From NCBI GenBank assembly GCA_009602725.1, contig WELB01000106.1, positions 105,867 to 169,866 of the forward strand: DNA of 64,000 nt, in the 5' to 3' direction. A program made the position numbers and the translations under genes. Under the pieces are notes generated by a model that was given only the letters and a program-made list of their open reading frames with translations, searched no databases and had not been told where the DNA came from. Below, piece by piece: positions 24,224-34,854 of the stretch (the stretch's first letter is position 1; each line of letters starts with the position of its first letter). This stretch comes from Spirogloea muscicola. Taxonomy: Eukaryota; Streptophyta; Zygnematophyceae; Spirogloeales; Spirogloeaceae.

Positions 24224-27200
24224 TCGAGCCGGCTCTGGCGCAGAGCTCGGGCGGGGCGGCGGGCGGGGGGGCCCGGGCGGGCGCGCGCGCGCTGAGCGCC
24301 GCCTTCCTGCTCGTCTTCCTGGCCTTCGGCGCCGCCCAGAACCTCGAGAGCACGCTCAACCAGGTGCGCGCGCGCCGCCTCGCAGGGGCTCAGGGCTCAG
24401 CGGCCTGAACCCCAGATCCTAAGCCCCAAAGCCTAAACTCTAAACCCTGAAACCTAAACCCTGAATCCAAAACCCTTTCCTGGGGTTCTCATTCCTCTTC
24501 CTCCTATCAGCTCATTTGACTTTCCAATCACTGACACGGGGGTACTGAGAGCGCCCTGTCTGCCTCGCCTGTGGGTCCGCTGATATGGTCATGAGCACCC
24601 CCTGTATGCACACCTGGCTGGCTGTCACGGCCGCTCTTCCAATATCAGCCGCCGCATTTGTGCTTTGCTCATCCCCCAGAAAGCTGGCCGAGCCTTAGCT
24701 GGTGGTGGTGGCACATGGGCTCGTCAGTTTGCCGTCCGGTCGTCGGCCACCAGTTTGCGTCCTCTACGTGCTGACTCGTGGTTACCGCGAGCGGGTCAGC
24801 TTAGCAGCAGGCGATGTACACCTGTCAGTGTGCTTGCCTTTGGTACTTGGCCACTCCGGCCCTCCATCCCTCAGCACCACTCCATCTCCTCCTCCCCTCC
24901 CGTCCTCCCCGCATTCCATGGCTGACTGCTGCGTCGGCTGGCCTGGCGGCGCGGCGGCAGGACGCCGGCCTGGGCTCGGCGGCGCTGGGCCTCGTCTACT
25001 GCGCCCTCACGGCCTCGTCGCTCGCCGCGCCCGCCGCCGTCGCGCGCCTGGGCGCCCGCCGCGGCCTCCTCCTCGGCCTCGCCGGCTACTGGCTCTTCAT
25101 GGCCGCCAACCTCCGCCCCTCCTGGTCCTCCCCGCCTCCACTGGGCGCCCTGCCTCGTCTCCAGTCTCGGCTTTGCCACCACGGCAGTCGCCCTCTGAGG
25201 ACAATCCGAGTCGTGCGTCCCTGAGACGGGCGCCCAGCTGCTGGCGCAGCACGGGCTCGCCATGCGGCCAGGTACACCTTGCCGCCAGCGGCCCTGCTGC
25301 TGGGTTGCACGGCCTCCGTCCTCTGGGTGGCCCAGGTAGCCCCCCTTCTCTCCGAAGAACGACTAGGGGTCAGGGTTACATAGAGCAGAGGTTTACGCGT
25401 GCAAAGTCATTAGACTGCCGCTGTATATCTTTTACATAGTTGCAACTCTGCATTGCGTGGCCGGATGGTGAGAAATTGGTCTTGCTGCAGCCAACCTTGG
25501 CCTTGTGGTCCTGTCTTCAGGGCACCTACCTGACGCTCTTAGCTAAGAGCCACGCTGCAGCCAGCGGCATATCCGAGGCCACTGTGCTGGGGCAGTTCAA
25601 CGGGGAATTCTGGTCGATCATGGCCAGCAATCAGGTACATGACAGGAAATATGCAGTTGTCTCCTGCTTGCATGCTTTCAGTGAGCCAGCCAGCCAGCTC
25701 AGTGCTGCCAGTTACTTAACTTATACTGAAAGCAAAGCGTAGATCCGCTGTGAATGTCTTATACATGTAAAGGCATCTGACGCAGTAGGAAACGCTGCTG
25801 ACTTTGCTGTCCTTGCCTCTGTCCTTCCTGCAGCTACTTGGGAATCTGCTGGCCATGCTGATCCTTTCACACAATGTAGGTTCACTGACCTACCCATTCA
25901 TTGGCAGAATGCAGATCTTGGCGGGTATGGCCCTTGCCTGCATCATTCTGAATCCAGTTCTCAATTATGACCCTCAGTCACATCCTCGTTCAGCCACCAT
26001 ACATCAGACATACTGACAATCAACTACGCAGCTATTATGACCTGACTCAAAAAATTCTGCTTTCAAGCAGGGAAAAGCAGGTGCCATTTCGCCGGGTACA
26101 ATGAGGCTGCTGTTCCTCGCTTTCCTTGTGTGCATGACATTTGGGACCATCATCATTGCCCTCCTCAGGGAGCCAGCGGCAAAGCAGCACCAGTTGCCCG
26201 TTGACGATCTCAAAGAGCGTGAGAGCACGCTTGTAACCATGCTGGGGCTGCTCAAGTCGAGGAGGACCCAGCTGCTTCTCCCTGTAATGGTGTACACAGG
26301 ACTGCAGCAGGCTTTTATCTGGTGCAACCGATTGCCTGCAACATTGTTTTAGCAAGTCCCTTGGAAGATCAACTACAAGACCCTCATTATCCAATTCATG
26401 TTGCTCATACTCCTTGACCCTCTTCTGTGCCAAAGTTTGGTCTTACTTACACTGTCTGCCTTAAGGGCAGTTTGGTACTCACTCTGTGTTGGTCTGACAC
26501 AGCATATCCTGCACAATATGGGGAAGGTTGACTCATCGTTGACCTGTCCATGTGCTCTGCAGGGGTGATTTTACAAGGGATATCATTAGTCCCCACATGG
26601 GACTTGCTTGGGTTCCTGGTGTCATGGCCATCTATGGAGGATCGGATGCCATCGTGAGCCCACCCCTTGCTGCCACTTACTTGGCCAGACTGGATCTGTA
26701 CACAGTATTCTGGCTCGTGATGGATACAGTTGACACCAGTAACAGAGCTGCACATACATCACAATGTCATGGTGGCTTTGTCTGCAGAGCTCCGCTGCTG
26801 CGGGCTTTCTTGCATCAAGCATCAAATCCCTTTGTTGGATTTTCGCCATTGGCATCGTTGCACAGCTTGTGGTGATGCTCCTCCTCTTCTGGCATCGGTA
26901 AGAACGTAATCTCCTGTATAGTGTCAAACCAAGTCATCTTGTCAGCCGGTCTAGTGGATAACTACCTGCGTCAATGCATGACTGATTTATTGCCGAGGAG
27001 TCGGACTTTATATCTTCTGGCTGCAGCACGTTCAGATTGCAGTTACATATTGTCTTGTACTGTCTGCGTGCTTTGTGCTCTGCTTAGCTCTTCTGGCACT
27101 CTTTTGTGCCTCTGCTTGCAGCTGGGAGCCGGTGTCCATTATCCTCTCTGCAATCCTGTGGGGTATGGGTGATGCAGTTTGTAACACAAACATGAGTGCA

Positions 27201-27605
27201 CTTCTGGGAGCACTCTACTCTGGCAGAACAGTATGCTCTTGTGCCCGCACTTGTGCTCGAATCTTCTAGCATCTTCTGGTATCTGAAGGACTCCTGGAAT
27301 AATGGTACGATTCATCTTAGAGTGCCAAAGCTTTGCCGTTTGTGCGGCCTGTGTTGCTCAAACGCCCCGGCTGTTCCCAGCTAGAACCGCTGTTCTCACC
27401 CGATCTGTCTTTGTCAACTCAACAGGAGGCAGCGTTTGCCCAGTGGAGGACCTGGCAGAGTGCAGCTACATCTCTCGTCTTCTTTGCCAGCCCGCATGTA
27501 TCAATGCCTTGGAAGCTCCTGACGTTGGGGACGCTTGGTATCTCTTCCTTGGCAGCCCTCTTGGCAGTAAGGGGTACAGATGATGACATGGCTGGGCCAG
27601 GCTGA
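24224..27605 (+). CDS. UNC93-like major-facilitator membrane protein (start lost in gap)
   Basis: Ten exons with consistent phases: up to 24363 (open back into the gap; AAFLLVFLAFGAAQNLES), 24961-25124 (GLAGYWLFMAANLRPS), 25272-25335, 25521-25634 (GTYLTLLAKSH, GQFNGEFWSI), 25834-25875, 26071-26321 (VYTGLQQAFIW), 26563-26653, 26788-26897, 27122-27230 (AILWGMGDAVCNTNMSALLG) and 27426-27605. This is the plant UNC93-like family (PF05978, Arabidopsis At3g09470 type), polytopic membrane proteins related to the animal UNC-93 channel regulator and, in Arabidopsis, tied to potassium balance and abscisic acid responses. Exons 2 to 10 give 374 residues and exon 1 at least 46 more, close to the usual size. 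Most exons carry hydrophobic membrane segments. Intron 1 contains a retrotransposon 3' fragment and telomere-like repeats. Confidence 0.92.
24416..24475 (+). repeat. Degenerate telomere-like repeats in UNC93-like intron 1
   Basis: Several CCTAAA and AAACCCT variants run in near-tandem just after exon 1 of the UNC93-like gene. They have the same strand orientation as the block at 23375-23475 in the neighbouring gene's first intron. Confidence 0.7.
24679..24905 (+). mobile_element. Non-LTR retrotransposon 3' fragment inside UNC93-like intron 1
   Basis: The left part encodes, with frame slips, the element C-terminus (KAGRALAGGGG, then YVLTRGY). The right part is the shared 3' UTR (GCGGGTCAGCTTAGCAGCAG, then TGTACACCTGTCAGTGTGCT, then a GTACTTGGCCACTC-like end). 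It has the same sense as the host gene. The same blocks recur at 34855-35788, 50140-50262, 54290-54400, 59105-59185 and 59522-59945. Confidence 0.85.
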
Positions 27606-28950
27606 GCAGACAAGCATGCCTCGTTTGTGCTGACAGGCAGCTGCAAGGTGAGATGGAGCCTCTTGTGGCTTTGGCTGGCTAGAGCTGCCTCCTGCTTACT
27701 CTTGACTAGATAGAGTTGCCTCTTCTTTGGGCTGTTCTAGCTGGGCACAAGAGGCTAAGAATTTTAGCAAGCTTGCACAGCTGACTGCAGTAACTTCTGC
27801 AAGTCACGTGAGCAGTAATCTTCTGTGGCTTCAGCTTTATCAGCACTTGATGGCAACTAACAAGAAAAATGATAGTGCAATAAGATTTTGCAGGCCAGGA
27901 CATGTCTACTCTGGGGGCAACCAAGCGCATCCGGCCTTTAAATGGACGTCGAATGGATAGGCGCACTTCCCACCTTGTTCCCAAGTGTCGGCCAGCTCAG
28001 GGAGCTGCAGCTAGTCGGCTTCACAGAGTGCGCTCGCCAGCTTGCCTGCGTGTTCTTGGTATGAGACTCTCAGTATGTACCTGGTTTATGCGACTGCCTC
28101 TGGAATCTCTCCCAGGGCTAGTGGACGCAGCCACCGTCCGATCTGGCTGCGGAAGGTGGTCCATCATCAGAGTGGAGGTGACCGACACATTGATGAGGCG
28201 GCCACTGGCCCGGACGGCAGTGGAGGTGGCCATGTGTGTCCTTGCCAAGGCCTTGCATCCTCCTCCTGAGTAGGACCCTGCAATCAATCAGCTTACGCTG
28301 CTGCTTGTGCTTGATATGTAGTGGCCAGCGCTTGGCAGCAGATTTTACTGATAAGATTCACAACATCGGAGAGTTGTCTGGGTGGCCAGTGAAGGGCGCT
28401 CGTTGTTGGTCTGCCCTCATGTCGCCTGCCTTTTGTAGGCACCTTGCCTACATTGTCGTCATGTGAGGCGCAGCTCTTCGCACTTTGATGACCAGCGCGG
28501 GACACAGTGGCCGAGCCACGTGGTCCAGCATACCAGTTCCTAGAGTTGAATCGCTTATTGGCAAGCTATAAGAGACCATTCTCTTGGTGTTGCTTAAATT
28601 CCTGAAGTCTCCTCGCAATGACGATGGGTGCATGCTCATGTGTCGGTGATTTGTGCTCCTTGCGTCTCAGGTCTTCCTTGTCAGCTGGCTCTGCTGTGCT
28701 TGGTCACACCTGTAATAAGGACATATGATGTGAAACTCGTTGCAACACGTTGCAACGAGTTTGCGCAAGTTCTGCTTCCAGCAAGTTTAGGGTTGAGCAC
28801 TGAGCAACGGGAATCCAGTTGTAAGCGCCGAGGCCATACAAGACCATCATGCTCATATGCAGCAATATATGCCGGTCTGCATCGTGTACTGGCCACAGTG
28901 TATCAGGGAGCATGCAGAGCTATTGGCAGACGAGATGTATTCACAGGCTC
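27606..28950. other. Intergenic, no supported gene
   Basis: The first few hundred bases are presumably the 3' UTR of the UNC93-like gene. An open frame at 27902-28273 (+) has no recognisable domain and is overlapped by frames on the other strand. Nothing further is seen. Confidence 0.5.
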
Positions 28951-28954
28951 CCCT

Positions 28955-29130
28955 GGTCTGTCGTCCATTCCATTCCTCAAGCTGGCCTTTCACAGTCATT
29001 GCCAACTTGGAAGAGCTTCTTTCGCCCAAGCAGCATGAGAGCCACGAGCTCCCGTACTGACCCTGTTCCTTCCTTTCGAGCTGTCCTCTCACAGTCATCG
29101 CCTTACTTTATGAGAGAGCTGTTTCATATT
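28955..29130 (+). repeat. Two decayed hairpin-motif copies
   Basis: About 28975-29020 (AGCTGGCCTTTCACAGTCAT, then a run ending GGAAGAGC) and 29080-29125 (GAGCTGTCCTCTCACAGTCA). Both keep the stem outline and the downstream AGAGC(T/A) segment of the family but have stem mismatches. Confidence 0.55.
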
Positions 29131-29339
29131 TCGTATGCCGCAGGCAAAATAAGAGGCCTCTTACTTGGGCCGCCAACCGTAGGACCAAAACGCAGCATTA
29201 GTAGCAAAGAGGAGAGGGCTCCTCCCAAGGGGGCAACGGTGGTAGAAAGGCAGCCCAGAATAATTAGACAAAGGGCCGAAAGGGTGCTAAAACCCACAGC
29301 TATGCAAGAAAGTGGTTTCCAGTGTGCATGTGAGCCTTT

Positions 29340-29590
29340 TCGTGGTTATTGCACCTTCCGGCCCTTTCAGACCCAGTACTTCGCTTTGGGCTGGCCGCCC
29401 ATACCCGCTGCCTCACATTGGAAGAGCCGCTTTCTTGGCCGTCTCGCTGCAGAGGTCAATGGCCCGTGCGCTGCACCTACGTGCCGGCCGAGCCCTCGCT
29501 GCTGCCTCTGGCTCTGGCCAGGGGACGTCCTTCCAGGAACATAGCCTCTCTGACCTGCGACTGCTTAAGCAGGGGTTACTGAGTAGTTAG
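29340..29590 (+). mobile_element. Decayed non-LTR retrotransposon C-terminal segment
   Basis: In one frame this gives ARALHLRAGRALAAASG followed by SLSDLRLLKQGL. That parallels AHALHQKAGRALAG and SVSDLYVLTRGY of the better copy at 34949-35788. A hairpin-like GGGCTGGCC lies upstream at about 29388. The copy is too decayed to code. Confidence 0.6.
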
Positions 29591-29760
29591 TAGCTGCTTT
29601 GTTTCTTCTTGTGTGCTTCTTTCTTAGTGCTTCGCCTTAGTGCTTCGCCTGGCCCCCTTCTTCTTGGGCTTCTTGTACTCTGCTCATTCTTTTTTGGGCT
29701 GGCTATTCCAGCCCCTATCCTCAATGGGCGAGCTCTTTCTTCTTTCTTTTCCTTCTCACT
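29580..29760 (+). repeat. About 170-base repeat shared with 60070-60260
   Basis: Blocks in the same order in both places: GGGGTTACTGAG, then TTAGTAGCTGCTTTG, then CTTCGCCT repeated, then CTTGTACTCTG, then TTTTTTGGGCTGGCT with its CCAGCCC partner, then TCAATGGGCGAGC. Here it lies immediately upstream of the HSP90 promoter. A reverse-sense relative of the last blocks is at 50280-50335. Confidence 0.8.
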
Positions 29761-29971
29761 GAAGCGGCTGACGAGCCAGCGAAGGCGAGCGTGGCCGAGA
29801 ACGCCGTCCCCGCGCGACGGCGAGCCCGTCGCCGCGCCGTGCCGTTCGACGAGCGTCGCGCTCGAAGGGAGGGGAGGGGCTCTCGGGGTTTGGGGGGGGC
29901 CCTCGTGAGGGCCACGGCCCGCCGTCCGATCGGCGGCTGTGCGGCGGGCGATGGGCTCCCGGGAGGCCTCG

Positions 29972-29981
29972 AGAACCTTCC
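29972..29981 (+). promoter_or_regulatory. Heat-shock-element-like site upstream of HSP90
   Basis: The sequence AGAACCTTCC fits the nGAAnnTTCn core bound by heat shock factors. It is flanked by partly matching units (CTC before, GGC after). It is about 250 bases 5' of the HSP90 start codon in a GC-rich region. Only two perfect units are seen, so function is inferred. Confidence 0.45.
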
Positions 29982-30229
29982 AGGCCCGCGGCGGAGGGGA
30001 GGAGGGAGGGAGGAGGGAGGTGGGGGGGGCTGGGGGAGACGAGCTTCCTCCCGCCAAAGCCCCGAGCTGGTCGTCTCCCACAACCCCGCGAGTCCCCATC
30101 GCCTCCCGCCGCCCCGCCCCCGCCGCCGCCCTCAGCCCCTCCTGCGCCGCGCACAGCCCGCTTCGACGCTCCTGCTTCGCCTCTACCTCTGTTAGCCGGC
30201 GCTGCCGCCGCCGCCGCTGCTGGGTCAGG

Positions 30230-33200
30230 ATGGCCGCGATGGAGGACGCCAGCGGCGAGGTGGAGACGTTCGCCTTCCAGGCCGAGATCAACCAGCTGCT
30301 CAGCCTCATCATCAACACCTTCTACAGCAACAAGGAGATCTTCCTCCGGGAGCTCATCTCCAATGCCTCCGATGTGCGCCATGACTTGACTCTTGCCGCC
30401 TCTGTGTACTTTCTGCACTCGCTGATCGGATTGCAGGGAGCATCTGAGCCAGTTAGTTGTGTTGTCGTGTCTATGCACGGACGGCTCACCTGGTTTTCAC
30501 TCCTTCGCGTTGCGCAGGCCTTGGATAAAATTAGATTCGAGGGCCTCACAGACAAGAGCAAGTTGGAGACTCAGCCAGAGCTTTTCATTCACATCATCCC
30601 CGACAAGACTAACAACACCATCACGATGGTGGATTCTGGAATCGGCATGACCAAGGCTGGTACGAATCTCTTAGCATTTACTTCTCAAGTGCAGGGCTCT
30701 GCAACTTATTTTTCTATTGTATTCTAAGATATAGGATTGTGAATGAGGCGTTGCTGGCTTGCGTAGCCCAGTATTCAAGATTACTGACGAGCTTGGCGGG
30801 TGTCGAATTGCAGACCTTGTCAACAACCTCGGGACCATTGCTCGGTCTGGGACAAAGTCCTTCATGGAGGCGTTGTCTGCTGGTGCTGATATCAGCATGA
30901 TTGGCCAGTTTGGTGTTGGATTCTACTCTGCATACTTGGTGGCAGAGAAGGTGGTCGTGCACACCAAGCACAACGATGATGAGCAGTACATCTGGGAGTC
31001 CCAGGCTGGTGGTTCCTTTACCGTCAAGAGAGATCCAGGTGAAGCACTTGGGCGCGGAACCAAGATCATCTTGCACCTCAAGGAGGATCAGTTGGAGTAT
31101 CTGGAGGAGAGGCGGTTGAAGGACTTGGTGAAGAAGCACAGTGAATTTATTAGCTACCCCATCTCCTTGTGGACGGAGAAGACCACAGAGAAGGAGATTG
31201 ATGAGGATGAAGATGAGGAGGAAAAGGATGAGGAGGAGGGAAAGATCGAAGAGGTAGATGAGGAGAAGGAGAAGAAGGATAAGAAGAAGAAGAAGGTGAG
31301 CTGACACTACTATTTATCACACTAGGAGCTTGATGCTCATGGCCAATAGAGTACGCAATTGCAGCATTCATGTCTGATATATTAGGTGCACTTTTGGTGC
31401 AGGTGAAGGAAGTGTCGCATGAGTGGTCCCTTATGAACAAGCAGAAGCCCATCTGGATGCGGAATCCTGAGGATGTGACCAAGGAGGAGTACGCTGCTTT
31501 CTACAAGAGCATCACAAATGACTGGGAAGAGCACCTTGCAGTCAAGCACTTCTCTGTCGAGGGCCAGGTAGGGAGGACTGCATGCATGGCGTCAGCAATG
31601 CTAGAGCTACTGTTGAGCCTAGTCTAAGTCTGTCAGGCCAAGCGTATCCAAGTTTTTGTCGCATTTGATTTATTGGTACAAGCTTGACTATTTACGTGCC
31701 CAGAATGTGTGTCAATCCTGCTAACATGACATGCTTCTTGTGCAGCTTGAGTTCAAGTGCGTGCTGTTTGTACCTAAGCGGGCTCCATTTGACTTATTCG
31801 ACGGCAAGAAGAAGCTGAACAACATCAAGCTTTATGTGAGGAGAGTATTCATCATGGACAACTGCGAGGAGCTTATCCCTGAGTATCTGGGCTTTGTGAA
31901 GGGGGTGGTTGACTCTGAGGACCTTCCTCTTAACATTTCCCGTGAAATGCTTCAGCAAAATAAGATCTTGAAGGTAAGCAGCCAGGATTAACTAAAGGAT
32001 TAACTAACCTGTGATTATACTGTACCTCGTTTTACTCGCATCACTTGCTTTGGAGCGCACAACTGGTATATGTCTCTCTAAGGTTGGTGGTCATCTTCAT
32101 TATCTTTCTCACAGTCAGGTTATTTGTTTGCGCCCAGGTCATTCGGAAGAACATTGTGAAGAAGTGCGTTGAGTTGTTCAACGAGATTGCAGAGAACAAG
32201 GATGACTACACCAAGTTCTATGAGGCCTTTGGCAAGAATCTCAAGCTTGGCATTCATGAAGACTCTCAGAATAGGTCGAAGTTGGCAGGTGTGTGGTTGT
32301 ACTTACTGCTGCTGGGCATGGCTACTTTTTTTGTTGATCATATTGGTGAAAGCAAGCATAGTCCTGTTGTCACCACATTTTGAGAAGTTTGGATTACAAC
32401 CACGTCTTGAGATGTCTGACTCATCAGTGATACTCCTTACTACATTGCAGACCTGTTGAGGTATCACAGCACCAAGTCTGGCGAAGAGCAAACTTCGTTG
32501 AAGGATTATGTCACCAGGATGAAGGAAGGCCAGAAGGACATCTACTACATTACTGGTGAAAGCAGGAAGGCAGTTGAGAACAGCCCCTTCCTTGAGAAGC
32601 TGAAGAAGAGAGGCTTTGAGGTACTCTTCATGGTTGATCCCATTGACGAGTACGCCGTGCAGCAGCTCAAGGAGTATGATGGAAAGAAACTCGTCTCAGC
32701 TACCAAGGAGGTGAGCAACGTTTCTGCGTTTGTGCCTGTCCAGAACATCTGTATACTGTGGATGGACGTACTGTACTAGAATATTCTAGAGTTTCTCCCA
32801 AGCTCACTTTCCAGGTGGTATTTGTGATTGTAAATAGGGGTTGAAGTTGGAGGAGACCGAAGATGAGAAGAAGAAGAAGGAGGATGTGAAGCAACAGTTT
32901 TCAGAGCTTTGTAAACTAGTCAAGGTAGGCCTACAATAAGACTGGAAACATGGGTAAAATGCTATGAGGCAGTTAGCTTGATCTCCTATGCTTAACCTGT
33001 AGTACTACATTGATGAGCACCTTTTCCAAGCCTGTGGAGTGCCTTACAGTCAGCAACATCATGCCAACATGACGTCTAAGGTAGCATTGCATGAAATGTG
33101 ATGGTGATGTTTACAACAAGGCGCAATCTGGATCTGGTATTGCAGGACATTCTTGGTGAGAAGGTTGAGAAAGTGGAGGTGTCTGACAGGATCGTCGACT

Positions 33201-33995
33201 CGCCTTGCGTTCTGGTCACTGGCGAGTAAGCCTCGACCTCATTATGATGCCTTTACCTTCTGCAAGCATTTGTATAGGATGTACACTGATTGAGGTGCTC
33301 AGCTTTACTTGTGACGTGTCATGGTTGTGTGATGAGTTTATTTTGTTCTTCACTCTTTCAGATATGGCTGGAGTGCAAACATGGAGAGAATCATGAAGGC
33401 ACAGGCACTGCGGGATAACAGCATGAGCAGCTACATGAGCAGCAAGAAGACACTGGAGATCAATCCTGACAATGCTATCATCAATGAGCTCCGCAAGAGA
33501 GCTGATGCCGACAAGTCAGACAAGACCGTCAAGGATCTGGTGCTATTGCTCTTTGAGACTGGTAGGCCGCCCTTGCCTTTTATGACTCTCAATGCAAGTG
33601 ATATATAAGCTGACTAATATTTAAGGGGTGCTTTAGCTTGGCAAAATGAAGAGTTAATTGCAATTCATTGTGTCACCCATGCTACATGTTGACCTGCAAG
33701 CTGATTGCAATTCAATGTGTCAACCCATGCTATATATTGACCTGCAAGCTTCTCATGGCCCCTTTGCTAGCCTCGTACTTCCACTGAAATGTCAACACCA
33801 CATCTTTGTTGTGCAGCCCTTCTTACTTCTGGGTTCAGTCTGGAGGAGCCCAACACCTTCGGCAACAGGATTCACAGGATGGTGAAGCTGGGTCTCAGCA
33901 TTGATGAGGATGCTGCGGCCACCGAGGAGGACGACGCAGACATGCCTGCTCTGGAGGAGACTGATGAGGGCTCTCGCATGGAGGAGGTCGATTAA
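30230..33995 (+). CDS. HSP90: Cytosolic heat shock protein HSP90
   Basis: Eleven exons, all phases consistent, give 705 residues: 30230-30373, 30518-30659, 30814-31295, 31403-31567, 31746-31973, 32138-32288, 32451-32710, 32838-32924, 33146-33225, 33362-33561, 33817-33995. HSP90 is the ATP-dependent dimeric chaperone that matures kinases, receptors and other clients. The N-terminal ATPase has [13 protein letters not shown], then [10 protein letters not shown], then [17 protein letters not shown]. An acidic, lysine-rich linker ([14 protein letters not shown]) follows. The middle domain has [10 protein letters not shown], and the C-terminus ends in MEEVD, the TPR co-chaperone docking motif and the mark of the cytosolic form; there is no targeting peptide. 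The first ATG starts [14 protein letters not shown]; the second, three codons on, is also possible. Ten introns is many for a plant cytosolic HSP90. An HSE-like site lies upstream, and an extra exon-like block is at 33003-33080. Confidence 0.97.
33003..33080 (+). other. Exon-like 26-codon block in HSP90 intron 8
   Basis: Seventy-eight bases with no stop in the HSP90 frame, preceded by TAG after a pyrimidine-rich stretch and followed by GTAGCA. Both neighbouring exon ends are in phase 0, so inclusion would add 26 residues (start [15 protein letters not shown]) between LCKLVK and [10 protein letters not shown] without changing frame. Canonical HSP90 has nothing here. It could be a cassette exon or a chance open stretch. 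Confidence 0.35.
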
Positions 33996-34019
33996 ACTCA
34001 GCGCTGCTATGATTAGTTA

Positions 34020-34850
34020 GTTGCCCCTAGCACCTGCCATCTCTTCGTGACTGTTTCTTCCTTAGTAAGGTTTGCTCGTCCTACTATTGAGAGTGTCAAA
34101 TGTGAGAACATGGTAGCACCTGACTGGGCTCCCTAATTGAGCTACTTTGAAAGCTCTGGCCTTGCCATAAGACCCTTTGGACCTTCCTTATTCTGACTCT
34201 GCTACATCATGCACATGTAAGCAGACACATGACAGATTCTGTATGTTTTGGGTTCTGCTGGTTATTCACTCCCAGCAACAATTTAGTGCCTAGTTCCTCT
34301 CACTTGTCCAGCAGTCTAGCAACTATTCTTTTTGAACCATTATACAAAAGCCAGTGCAGCTTGGTTGTAAGAATTAGTAAGGGGGCAGTGCCAATGCAGA
34401 CTAAGACCAGATGATCATACAATCATGGGAATACTTTCTAGAAAGTATAAGGTGGTGAACATAGGGGGACCAGTCAGCAGTTAGCTTTCATGGCCATCCT
34501 GAAGTATGAGAAGCCAACATTCCTCTCTTGCCTACTCAACGGCGATAATTGTGGGAAAGCACAGTGGGCAATGCATGCCAGGACATACTGGCGACCACCT
34601 CATGGGCTGCACACTTACATCAGTAGCAGTGCAGCTGGGATGCGCTTTAGATTGGCATCACCAGTGTGTATAAGTAAGCACGTATCTGGGACGCGCCTTA
34701 GCTTGGCATCATCAATGAGTATGGCGAATTTGCTGCTGTCGCCAAGAGCTGGACGGACCTGTGGTAGCGTCGCAAAATGTACACAGTAGCTTGAAGTCAG
34801 AAAGCCGCAGCATCTGCCGTACTCCAGTGAAATTCTGGAGAGAAGAGGAA
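34020..34850. other. HSP90 3' flank with a short duplication
   Basis: Presumed 3' UTR and spacer. At 34638-34667 and 34689-34718 there is an imperfect direct duplication (GGGATGCGCTTTAGATTGGC against GGGACGCGCCTTAGCTTGGC), about 51 bases apart. No gene is supported. Confidence 0.5.
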
Positions 34851-34854
34851 AGAG

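Noticed and set aside
29587-30478. Long minus-strand frames of about 240 codons upstream of and over HSP90 exon 1
   Set aside because: They are antisense to the HSP90 5' UTR and first exon, Arg/Pro/Gly-rich and without family motifs; composition by-products.
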